From a virus: a DNA stretch of 50,724 nucleotides. Both the position numbers and the translations under genes were made by a program. The notes beneath the pieces were generated by a model that was not told the origin of the DNA, did not search any database, and saw nothing but the letters and a program-made list of their open reading frames with translations. This document shows, piece after piece, positions 1 through 4,954 of the stretch. The stretch spans positions 1-50,724 of the IMG/VR virus record IMGVR_UViG_3300027782_000123; one strand, written 5' to 3'. How positions within the stretch are numbered: the stretch's first letter is position 1; every line of letters starts with the position of its first letter.

Positions 1-26
1 ATAATTGCCCAAACCCTCCTGACCCG

Positions 27-47
27 TGCTATGATTACGGAGTAATC
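27..47 (+). promoter_or_regulatory. Extended -10 promoter with overlapping palindrome
   Basis: An extended -10 (TG, one base, TATGAT at 30-35) lies 24 bases before the first gene. No good -35 is visible at 7-12. The arms GATTAC (33-38) and GTAATC (42-47) form a perfect inverted repeat across the -10 and the expected start site. The same arrangement recurs at 1629-1649. Confidence 0.6.
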
Positions 48-59
48 AAAAGAAAACCA

Positions 60-479
60 ATGTCCGTTCCTTTCACTATGAATTACAAAGAAGTTTACGA
101 ACAGGAAACTGTAAGCAAAATTGAAGAACTTCTAGAAGATTCTTATGCTCTAGAAGATATTGTAGAGTTCATTGATGCGAACTCTGAAGCAGACTTCCGC
201 ACATATTATGAGGATTATGTTGTTGCTGGTGAAGAGTATTCTTACGGTGCAGTAGATGCTTTTATTGAAGAGTTTGGTCTTCAATCTTTCACACAATCCA
301 ACTTTGAAGATGCTTATCGGGGTCAATATGATTCCAAAGCAGATTATGCTGAACAATACACTTCTGATGTGTATAGTGTAGAAGTTCCAAGTTTTATGGA
401 AGTTGATTGGGAAGCATCATTTGAAAATCTGGATGTTGTTTTCAACGGCAATGGTTATGTGTTTGACACTCAATTCTGA
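60..479 (+). CDS. ArdA-like anti-restriction protein (DNA mimic)
   Basis: This 139-aa protein is extremely acidic, with 33 Asp/Glu against 5 Lys/Arg. Its C-terminal half follows the ArdA pattern: FEDAYRGQYDSKADYAEQ (about residues 82-99), then VPSFMEVDWEASFENLD (about 109-125), then a terminal VF. ArdA proteins mimic B-form DNA and block type I restriction enzymes. It is shorter than typical ArdA (about 165-170 aa), so the N-terminal domain may be reduced. It comes directly after a promoter at the head of the early block, which suits a protein that must act on entry. The assignment rests on motif resemblance and charge. A generic acidic phage protein is the alternative. Confidence 0.6.
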   Translation: MSVPFTMNYKEVYEQETVSKIEELLEDSYALEDIVEFIDANSEADFRTYYEDYVVAGEEYSYGAVDAFIEEFGLQSFTQSNFEDAYRGQYDSKADYAEQYTSDVYSVEVPSFMEVDWEASFENLDVVFNGNGYVFDTQF

Positions 480-482
480 ATT

Positions 483-731
483 ATGAAACTTCAATCTAAA
501 ACTGGTTCAATGGTGGTTGATTTTTATCCAATCAAAACACCAATGGGTAATGTATCCAAAGAGTGGTTTCTAAAAACTCTCACGTTTCAAGGTGAAACAC
601 AATCCAAGAAGTTTGTGAATCGTATTGAGATGAGTCTTGAAGTTGAGAACTATCTCAATCATTCAATTCCTTATGAGGTTGTAGAGTTCAATACGATTCC
701 ACAACTTGCGAATCCTTTTGCTGAAGTGTAA
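483..731 (+). CDS. Small hypothetical protein (82 aa)
   Basis: I do not recognise this 82-aa protein. It starts three bases after the ArdA-like gene, so the two are probably cotranscribed and translationally coupled. No clear Shine-Dalgarno sequence precedes the ATG. The sequence is mixed polar and hydrophobic, with no membrane segment and no cysteine motif. It ends just before the first 62-bp promoter cassette. Confidence 0.65.
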   Translation: MKLQSKTGSMVVDFYPIKTPMGNVSKEWFLKTLTFQGETQSKKFVNRIEMSLEVENYLNHSIPYEVVEFNTIPQLANPFAEV

Positions 732-738
732 CCCATCT

Positions 739-800
739 CACACGAGACTCATTATGCGATGTGCCACTTCTTCTAGTGGCACACTAAACGGGCACAGACC
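739..800 (+). repeat. 62-bp promoter cassette, copy A
   Basis: Copy A matches 1558-1619 in length and at most positions. It begins CACACGAGACTCAT, contains a stem GTGCCACT (761-768) / AGTGGCAC (775-782), then CACTAAAYGRGCA and AGACC. Both copies lie directly upstream of an extended -10. The hairpin has no U tract, so it is either a weak terminator or a protein or RNA structural site. Confidence 0.75.
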
Positions 801-808
801 TGAAAGTG

Positions 809-843
809 TGGTATTCTTAAGGAGTGGGAGGAGCAAGTCCCAC
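809..843 (+). promoter_or_regulatory. Extended -10 promoter and 5' hairpin
   Basis: TG, one base, TATTCT (-10 at 812-817) lies 11 bases past cassette copy A. The -35 position is not consensus. The inverted repeat GTGGGA (824-829) / TCCCAC (838-843) falls at the predicted 5' end of the transcript for the DUF2786 gene. Confidence 0.5.
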
Positions 844-870
844 GCAAGTCTCAATCTTCATTCTTTTAAC

Positions 871-1545
871 ATGGACCGTTCACAAGTCATCTCCAAGATT
901 CAGTCTATCCTGAAACTTCAGGAAGGAACTTCTTTTGATGGTGAAGCAGATGCTGCTGCAAAGATGATTGATAAACTTTGCAAACAGTATGGTGTCACGA
1001 TTACTGAAGCAACTGAAACTCAAGTATTTGATGAGTCGTTTGCTACTTTCAAACGTGCGAACTATGCACTTACGACTCTTTTGAATGCGATTGCAACATT
1101 TTATGATGCAAAAGCATATATGAAGAATGGTGATGTGAAATCTCTACAGATTATCGGTAGTGATGCACAACAGATTCAAGTAAAACTGTATTTTGATTAC
1201 TTGAATCAAGTAATGGAGAAAGAAGCAGAACTTGCACATCAAGCAGAGAAGATTCTATCTAATCTGACTGGTAAGAGTGTTTCTCGTAGTTTCAAACTTA
1301 ACTTCCGTAAGGCATTTGCTGATAAAGTAGCAATTCGGTTGTTTGAAATGAAGAAAGAAGAGAACCGAGTTCACGATGATGCAAAAGCAGTGAGTGATAA
1401 ACTCTCTACGATGCGATTTGGTCGTGCCCGTAAAATGAATGGTGGAAGTGGAGAAGGTGCTGCTATTGGGTCAAATGTTGGTGCTGGTGTTTCTTTGAAT
1501 CGTCAAGCAACAGGTTCTACTCAACGTGCTCTGTGTGGTGTATAG
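871..1545 (+). CDS. DUF2786 domain protein
   Basis: The start chosen is ATG 871 (MDRSQV), because the reading frame upstream runs through the promoter cassette. This gives 224 aa. Residues about 5-45 (VISKIQSILKLQ ... EADAAAKMIDKLCKQYGV) match the DUF2786 pattern of paired helices with a conserved A-A-x-x-M-I-D segment. The middle is helical and rich in Lys/Glu. The last 35 residues are a Gly/Ser-rich tail (NGGSGEGAAIGSNVGAG). DUF2786 proteins occur in many phages and plasmids; their function is unknown. It is monocistronic, with its own promoter in front and the second cassette behind. Confidence 0.75.
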   Translation: MDRSQVISKIQSILKLQEGTSFDGEADAAAKMIDKLCKQYGVTITEATETQVFDESFATFKRANYALTTLLNAIATFYDAKAYMKNGDVKSLQIIGSDAQQIQVKLYFDYLNQVMEKEAELAHQAEKILSNLTGKSVSRSFKLNFRKAFADKVAIRLFEMKKEENRVHDDAKAVSDKLSTMRFGRARKMNGGSGEGAAIGSNVGAGVSLNRQATGSTQRALCGV

Positions 1546-1557
1546 GTTATCCTGTCC

Positions 1558-1619
1558 CACACGAGACTCATGATACGATGTGCCAGTAATCCTTCTGGCA
1601 CACTAAATGAGCAGAGACC
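1558..1619 (+). repeat. 62-bp promoter cassette, copy B
   Basis: This is the second copy of the element at 739-800. The stem here is GTGCCAG (1580-1586) / CTGGCAC (1595-1601). Stem bases differ from copy A on both arms (GCCACT/AGTGGC against GCCAG/CTGGC), so pairing is kept while sequence varies, which points to selection for the structure. Confidence 0.75.
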
Positions 1620-1628
1620 CGTTTCCCG

Positions 1629-1649
1629 TGCTATGATTACGGAGTAATC
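1629..1649 (+). promoter_or_regulatory. Extended -10 promoter with GATTAC/GTAATC palindrome
   Basis: The -10 is TATGAT at 1632-1637, preceded by TG at the extended position. GATTAC (1635-1640) and GTAATC (1644-1649) form a perfect dyad with a 3-base centre. The 23 bases from 1627 match the window start (25-47) exactly, so this is a reused promoter/operator unit. Confidence 0.6.
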
Positions 1650-1661
1650 AATCAAAAACAG

Positions 1662-1838
1662 ATGAAGTTCACCAAAGCACAATCTGTTATCATTGAAGAG
1701 ATTGGAAACACCAACTCTGTGAATAACTACGCACAACGGATGCGAGCAATTCAACCTATGTTGGATGCAAAAGTTATTTCACGCACAGTGATTTATGATA
1801 ATGGTTATCCAGTTGATTATCATTGGGAATTGGTTTAA
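1662..1838 (+). CDS. Small hypothetical protein (58 aa)
   Basis: This short ORF begins MKFTKAQSVIIEEIG and ends DYHWELV. It is the first ORF after the promoter at 1629, with ATG at 1662. It has an amphipathic helical N-terminus and no recognised domain. The next gene follows after 29 bases. Position, promoter and in-frame length support it being real. Function unknown. Confidence 0.6.
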   Translation: MKFTKAQSVIIEEIGNTNSVNNYAQRMRAIQPMLDAKVISRTVIYDNGYPVDYHWELV

Positions 1839-1867
1839 TCTTTACACACAACACAAAGGAACTTCAA

Positions 1868-2131
1868 ATGCTTGATGCCTACACCGATTATCCTATTGGA
1901 AAACTTGGTGATACTGAATTTGAGAAAGCACCAGTTCGCAAATGCACTATTCTCACTTGGGACAGAAACAAGTATTGTGATGTTCTTGTGTATTTTGTAG
2001 ATGGTGATGGTGATTTGAGAGGACACATCACTAACTTCAAGCAGTGGTATTTGTATAAGAACGAAGCACGACTTGATGATGGGGTTCAATTTACTGATGA
2101 TGAACTGATGACTCTACCCTGGAAATACTAA
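1868..2131 (+). CDS. Conserved small early protein (87 aa)
   Basis: The start is ATG 1868 (MLDAYTDYPIGKLGD), chosen because AAGGA lies about 6 bases upstream, although the frame stays open to 1823. The opening MLDAYTDYPI and the APVRKCTILTWDRNKYCDVLV stretch resemble small proteins I recall from marine cyanophages and picocyanobacteria, where they are uncharacterised. It is beta-rich and acidic. It is cotranscribed with the 58-aa gene upstream and precedes the first 78-bp promoter cassette. Confidence 0.7.
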   Translation: MLDAYTDYPIGKLGDTEFEKAPVRKCTILTWDRNKYCDVLVYFVDGDGDLRGHITNFKQWYLYKNEARLDDGVQFTDDELMTLPWKY

Positions 2132-2151
2132 AAACTCTTCACACGGTAAGC

Positions 2152-2229
2152 ATACCCATCAGGGATGCTGATAGGTAGAAGAACCGTAGACCCCTTGACA
2201 AAACCCCTGATTCATGCTATGATAAGGGG
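2152..2229 (+). repeat. 78-bp promoter cassette, copy 1
   Basis: From ATACCCATCAGG to the final AAGGGG this element is exactly as long as the copy at 2836-2913. The first 20 and last 15 positions are strongly conserved and the middle has diverged. An ATCAG / CTGAT hairpin lies near its start. The -35 and -10 described in the next entry sit inside it. Confidence 0.75.
2191..2229 (+). promoter_or_regulatory. Consensus sigma70 promoter framed by CCCCTT/AAGGGG
   Basis: TTGACA (2195-2200), a 17-base spacer, then TATGAT (2218-2223) with TG at the extended -10 position. CCCCTT (2191-2196) and AAGGGG (2224-2229) form an inverted repeat around the whole promoter core. It drives the genes at 2255 onward. 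Confidence 0.8.
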
Positions 2230-2254
2230 ACCGAAACAAACAAACACAGAAGGA

Positions 2255-2428
2255 ATGACAACCTCACAAAAACTTGAAAAAGCATTTCTCACCAAATGTT
2301 TTGCTCTTATCAACGAGGTTCAAGGTAAAACAAAATTGCCTTCACAATTCAATCAAAAGAACAAGTCAGTCTTCAAAAAACAAATCAAATCACAAAAACA
2401 AGACAAATCTGCACTTGCAAATGTTTAA
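2255..2428 (+). CDS. Small basic hypothetical protein (57 aa)
   Basis: The start is ATG 2255 (MTTSQKLEKAF), because the upstream frame runs through the promoter. The 57-aa product is rich in Lys and Gln, especially the last third (KKQIKSQKQDKS), which suggests nucleic-acid or acidic-partner binding, though this is only inference. AGAAGGA touches the start codon, an unusually short spacing. First gene of the operon from the 2195 promoter. Confidence 0.5.
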   Translation: MTTSQKLEKAFLTKCFALINEVQGKTKLPSQFNQKNKSVFKKQIKSQKQDKSALANV

Positions 2429-2432
2429 TTCA

Positions 2433-2651
2433 ATGACTGACGAACAACTCAACGATCAATTAGATATTACATTTGATCACATTGAACAAAGGTTTCACAA
2501 ACTCATCAACAAGAAAGGTAAGAAACATAGACAGAATGCCCGAGCAATCTTTTATGAATGGGGAGAAATCTTTACGCATGAAGATCATGAAGGACCAGTA
2601 GAAATCTTGTGGGTGCCTGACTTTCATCAATTCATCAATCAAAACAAATGA
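2433..2651 (+). CDS. Small hypothetical protein (72 aa)
   Basis: The start taken is ATG 2433 (MTDEQLNDQLDITFDHIEQRF). ATG 2421 in the same frame, overlapping the previous stop, is possible. The N-terminus is an acidic helix followed by a Lys/Arg patch (KKGKKHRQNAR) and a Trp-containing C-terminus. No family recognised. It overlaps the next gene by ATGA (2648-2651), so the two are probably translated together. Confidence 0.55.
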   Translation: MTDEQLNDQLDITFDHIEQRFHKLINKKGKKHRQNARAIFYEWGEIFTHEDHEGPVEILWVPDFHQFINQNK

Positions 2652-2812
2652 CTGATATTACTCCCATTCTTAATTTGTTTCAACAACTGCCTGATGGATG
2701 GTGGAAAGTTATTCTTTTGACTGCTTTTTTTATTGGTTTCGGTGCTTTAATTACTTTGAAAACCAAAGGTGATTCAACTAATACTGACTATTTTATCTGG
2801 TGGGATAAATGA
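2648..2812 (+). CDS. Small single-pass membrane protein (54 aa)
   Basis: This ORF overlaps the previous stop by ATGA. Residues about 18-36 (GWWKVILLTAFFIGFGALI) form one clear transmembrane helix. A short N-terminus precedes it, and a polar tail with an aromatic end (DYFIWWDK) follows. It could be a small inner-membrane effector acting on the host envelope, but no family is recognised. Overlap coupling and the helix support a real gene. Confidence 0.55.
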   Translation: MTDITPILNLFQQLPDGWWKVILLTAFFIGFGALITLKTKGDSTNTDYFIWWDK

Positions 2813-2835
2813 ATGACTATCACACAACCGATTCT

Positions 2836-2913
2836 ATACCCATCAGGAATGCTAATCACTATAACAACCGTTACCCCCTTGACAACCACAGCAAAACGTG
2901 CTATGATAAGGGG
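2836..2913 (+). repeat. 78-bp promoter cassette, copy 2
   Basis: Same length and layout as 2152-2229, starting ATACCCATCAGG and ending TATGATAAGGGG. The middle of the element has drifted freely while the two ends have not, so the conserved parts are probably the functional ones. Confidence 0.75.
2875..2913 (+). promoter_or_regulatory. Consensus sigma70 promoter framed by CCCCTT/AAGGGG
   Basis: TTGACA (2879-2884), 17-base spacer, TATGAT (2902-2907) with TG at the extended -10 position. The flanking dyad is CCCCTT (2875-2880) / AAGGGG (2908-2913), as in the first copy. It drives 2932 and the genes after it. Confidence 0.8.
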
Positions 2914-2931
2914 ACAGTCAAACAAAGGAAA

Positions 2932-3144
2932 ATGAAAGTTGAATCTGGTTTTCAAGAACATTTTCATCATATCATCTATAATGATTTTTGGTATAGTTTG
3001 AGTGAAGGATCTGTTTCTAATAAAAATGACCTTCACCTTAAAAATGATGAAGATGCTGAAAAAGTTATGAACGCAATTCAAGTTCTCAAACAATATCAAA
3101 AAGTATGCGAAAAGGAAGCAGAAATGTTTGATGATGCTGACTGA
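2932..3144 (+). CDS. Small hypothetical protein (70 aa)
   Basis: The start is ATG 2932 (MKVESGFQEHFHHIIYNDFWYSL), with AAAGG just upstream and the 2879 promoter before it. The C-terminal half is strongly helical and charged (DAEKVMNAIQVLKQYQKVCEKE), probably a short coiled coil. Function unknown. The longer frame back to 2809 covers the promoter and is rejected. Confidence 0.65.
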   Translation: MKVESGFQEHFHHIIYNDFWYSLSEGSVSNKNDLHLKNDEDAEKVMNAIQVLKQYQKVCEKEAEMFDDAD

Positions 3145-3192
3145 ATATTAAATCATTTCATCTCAATAAACATTCATTCAAACAACAAACTA

Positions 3193-3321
3193 ATGACTAT
3201 CCGTTTCACCTACGACATTAGCACTCAACAAAAAGTTTATGCCGTATGTAATCACAATGGTGAATGTAAGTTTATTACTACATCCATCACTGATGCTATT
3301 AAACTCTGCCAACAAAACTAA
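3193..3321 (+). CDS. Very small hypothetical protein (42 aa)
   Basis: This short frame begins MTIRFTYDISTQQKVYAV and ends KLCQQN, with two Cys near the middle (VCNHNGECKF). It stops one base before the next ATG, so it looks like a coupled operon member. No family recognised. Its small size keeps confidence moderate. Confidence 0.45.
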   Translation: MTIRFTYDISTQQKVYAVCNHNGECKFITTSITDAIKLCQQN

Positions 3322-3322
3322 A

Positions 3323-3517
3323 ATGCGTATTCTTCCTATTACTGAAACTAGACCATTTTTTGTTGAACAATCAAAGTCTGGTAGATGGAATGTATGGGTA
3401 TTTCAAAGAGAAATGAAACAAGGGTACAAGTATTCTGTTCAACAATCATTGAAACATCCTGATGATGCTTACTCTTGGGGACTGCGTTATATTAACACTG
3501 TATCAAAGTCTTACTAA
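3323..3517 (+). CDS. Small hypothetical protein (64 aa)
   Basis: The start is ATG 3323 (MRILPITETRPFFVEQ), one base after the preceding stop. The product is basic and aromatic-rich (GRWNVWVFQREMKQGYKYSV), with no recognised domain. It is probably a beta-strand-rich single domain. It lies in the same operon as its neighbours. Confidence 0.6.
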   Translation: MRILPITETRPFFVEQSKSGRWNVWVFQREMKQGYKYSVQQSLKHPDDAYSWGLRYINTVSKSY

Positions 3518-3538
3518 TTAACACTTACTGAAACTAAC

Positions 3539-3742
3539 ATGCTTATCCTACACAAAGAAGATCACGGTGCTGTTTATACACTAGGTGAAGAGAATGAACT
3601 ATTCCATGCTCCTATCTACACTGATAACACAATTAACTTGAATGAGTTTATACCAGTAGATATGGATAGTTGTGATGATGAATACGAAGTTCTAGATATT
3701 CAAAATGAACTGATTGCTGCTTCATCTAATGTGCGATATTGA
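3539..3742 (+). CDS. Conserved small acidic protein (67 aa)
   Basis: This 67-aa acidic protein starts MLILHKEDHGAVYTLGEENELF. The HKEDHGAVY-(S/T)-LG opening and the later FIPVDMDS pattern match small proteins I recall from cyanophages and marine cyanobacteria, all uncharacterised. It is the last gene before the large non-coding region. Confidence 0.65.
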   Translation: MLILHKEDHGAVYTLGEENELFHAPIYTDNTINLNEFIPVDMDSCDDEYEVLDIQNELIAASSNVRY

Positions 3743-3956
3743 GTCTATCTCTCTACTCTCTCACACACTATTCCTCATGCTCATAAGCATAGATTATCAA
3801 TTAGAACACAATTACGTTACATTTCATAATTAAAATAAATGTATTAAAAAACATAGTTACGTGTTTTGTGTTGATAGTATGATAGTGTTATATTGTGATA
3901 GTTATTGTGTGTTTATGCTTCATTAAATGCCTCTGGGTCTTGTTGTCTAAGCGAGC

Positions 3957-3985
3957 ATTATACCATAAGGTCAAAAAAATGTCAA
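3957..3985 (-). promoter_or_regulatory. Consensus sigma70 promoter, leftward
   Basis: Read on the minus strand: TTGACA (3985-3980), a spacer of exactly 17 bases, then TATAAT (3962-3957) with TG at the extended -10 position. Both hexamers are perfect consensus. It points left into 3743-3950, where I see no minus-strand ORF longer than about 20 codons, and then antisense to the early genes. Confidence 0.75.
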
Positions 3986-4023
3986 GTGCCTCACAGACCC
4001 TTATAGGACTGGCACAGGGCATC

Positions 4024-4050
4024 TTGACAAAAACTGAGAGTTATTATAAG
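4024..4050 (+). promoter_or_regulatory. Possible rightward promoter (weak)
   Basis: A perfect TTGACA (4024-4029) is followed after only 15 bases by TATAAG (4045-4050). The short spacer makes it suboptimal. It would read into the DnaA-box cluster. CTTGACA here is the mirror of TGTCAAG at 3980-3986. Confidence 0.35.
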
Positions 4051-4061
4051 ACTTTCGTGCC

Positions 4062-4284
4062 TGTGGAAAAATAGTTTTCCACAAGAGGCAACAGTTTTCT
4101 ATAGGGCAAGTCGTTAGTTTTCCACAGGCAAAGTTTTCCACAGGTTTATAAGTAGTCGTAGTGTTTGTAAGGGTTTATAAGATTTGCCCTGTGGAAAACT
4201 ATTCAAAACCTGTGGAAAACCTGTGGAAAACTATTCGTTATACTCCACAGGGTTCGTTATACACTGGGGAAAACCTGTGGAAAA
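4062..4284. repeat. Cluster of eight DnaA boxes (TTTTCCACA)
   Basis: Exact TTTTCCACA occurs on the + strand at 4075-4083, 4118-4126 and 4134-4142. It occurs on the - strand (TGTGGAAAA) at 4062-4070, 4190-4198, 4211-4219, 4222-4230 and 4276-4284. A one-mismatch copy lies at 4265-4273. The first two face each other across four bases. TTTTCCACA is the DnaA-box form known from cyanobacterial oriC regions. A 9-mer on two strands is expected less than once in this whole window by chance, so eight in 223 bases is not random. Confidence 0.8.
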
Positions 4285-4370
4285 CTATTCGTCATAAGAC
4301 TTCGTTATACATAACAGTTCGTCATAAGACTTCGTTATACACAGCACTGTGCTATGACAGTTCGTTATAC
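4234..4370 (+). repeat. TTCGTTATAC iterons and 30-bp tandem repeat
   Basis: TTCGTTATAC occurs exactly at 4234, 4253, 4301, 4331 and 4361. A relative, TTCGTCATAAGAC, begins at 4288 and 4318. Together these make a 30-bp tandem unit at 4288-4317 and 4318-4347. Diverged copies follow later promoters at about 4523, 4643 and 4733. Direct repeats in phase beside DnaA boxes resemble plasmid iterons, but no initiator gene is visible nearby. Confidence 0.7.
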
Positions 4371-4471
4371 ACACACTATAAGCATATGCTCGTCAATACT
4401 CATAGTATATGATTATCTTATACTATAAGCATATATTCGTCTTATAGCACAACAATATAACAGTTCTGTGA

Positions 4472-4535
4472 TTTATGCCCACCCCCCATTTATTTGACAT
4501 AAGAATCAAACAGTGCTATACTATTCGTTGTACAC
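4472..4535 (+). repeat. Long direct repeat, copy 1
   Basis: The unit begins TTTATGCCCACCCCCCATT, continues through AAGAATCAAACAGT and ends in a TTCGTT-type element. Related copies start at 4592 and 4666. The run of six C is striking in this AT-rich stretch. Only this copy carries a perfect -35. Confidence 0.7.
4494..4522 (+). promoter_or_regulatory. Sigma70 promoter inside repeat copy 1
   Basis: TTGACA (4494-4499), a 17-base spacer, then TATACT (4517-4522) with TG at the extended -10 position. The repeat element ATTCGTTGTAC directly follows the -10 and so covers the start site, as an operator would. Confidence 0.65.
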
Positions 4536-4591
4536 AGTTCTGTGTACTAACTTGTAGTCTCCCTATCTTACACTTTACAAGCACTTCGTCA

Positions 4592-4654
4592 TTTATACCC
4601 ACCCCCCATTATTATGAGTTAAGAATCACACAGTGTTGTATGATTCGTTATACA
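4592..4654 (+). repeat. Long direct repeat, copy 2
   Basis: This copy has TTTATACCCACCCCCCATT, then ATTATGAGTTAAGAATCA and a TATGAT -10-like sequence followed by TTCGTTATAC. The -35 position has decayed, so promoter activity is doubtful here. Confidence 0.65.
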
Positions 4655-4665
4655 TCTCCCCCTCG

Positions 4666-4738
4666 TTTATGCCCACCCCCCATTATTATGAGTTAAGAAT
4701 CAAACAGTACTGATTGTAAACTATTATAATAGTTCGTT
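4666..4738 (+). repeat. Long direct repeat, copy 3, with 16-bp palindrome
   Basis: This copy is nearly identical to copy 2 over its first 40 bases, then runs into a perfect 16-bp palindrome AACTATTATAATAGTT (4709-4724) followed by TTCGTTTATTATAATC. The palindrome contains TATAAT and could act as a -10, an operator or an easily melted site. Confidence 0.65.
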
Positions 4739-4904
4739 TATTATAATCAAACAGCACTGTTTGACAGTTATATTTTGTGTTGTTGTATTCTTATATCTAA
4801 CCGTTGCCCCGTATATAAAAACGCAACACTACCCTAACCTACAACGGACCGAAATCGACCTTGAAATTGTCTTTCATATAAAAAATTTTACTCCAAATAT
4901 TTTT

Positions 4905-4933
4905 TTGTATAAAGATTTAAAAGGATATATAAT
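4905..4933 (+). promoter_or_regulatory. Promoter for the 4955 gene
   Basis: TTGTAT (4905-4910), 17-base spacer, TATAAT (4928-4933). The predicted start is near 4940, giving a leader of about 15 bases with GAGAG ahead of ATG 4955. A further possible -35, TTGACA at 4761-4766, has only a poor -10. Confidence 0.55.
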
Positions 4934-4954
4934 AAAAAATGCCCTGAGAGAACA

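Larger units (their letters stand above)
3743..4954. other. 1.2-kb non-coding region, candidate origin/regulatory hub
   Basis: No credible gene lies here: the open frames consist of repeated noncoding motifs and lack ribosome sites. From left to right it holds a weak hairpin ATGCT/AGCAT (near 3778), an inverted repeat TACATTT (3818-3824) / AAATGTA (3837-3843), a leftward consensus promoter (3957-3985), eight DnaA-box sequences (4062-4284), TTCGTTATAC repeats (4234-4370), an AT-rich stretch (about 4370-4460), three long direct repeats (4472-4738) and rightward promoters at 4494 and 4905. Together this resembles a bacterial-style replication origin more than a T4-type intergenic space. Confidence 0.75.

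Noticed and set aside
706-870. 55-codon upstream extension of the DUF2786 gene
   Set aside because: It runs through the 62-bp cassette and the extended -10. The DUF2786 domain starts at MDRSQV (871).
2813-2935. 40-codon frame MTITQPILYP... with ATGA-like junctions on both sides
   Set aside because: It covers the whole 78-bp promoter cassette. Its similarity to the frame at 2165 comes from conservation of the promoter DNA, not from a protein.
4288-4347. Possible CRISPR array
   Set aside because: Two 30-bp units are directly adjacent with no unique spacers. This is an iteron-like tandem repeat, not a CRISPR.
3743-4954. tRNA genes in the non-coding region
   Set aside because: No cloverleaf with a TTCRA arm and matching acceptor stem could be found by eye. 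The TTCGTTATAC repeats only superficially recall a T-arm.
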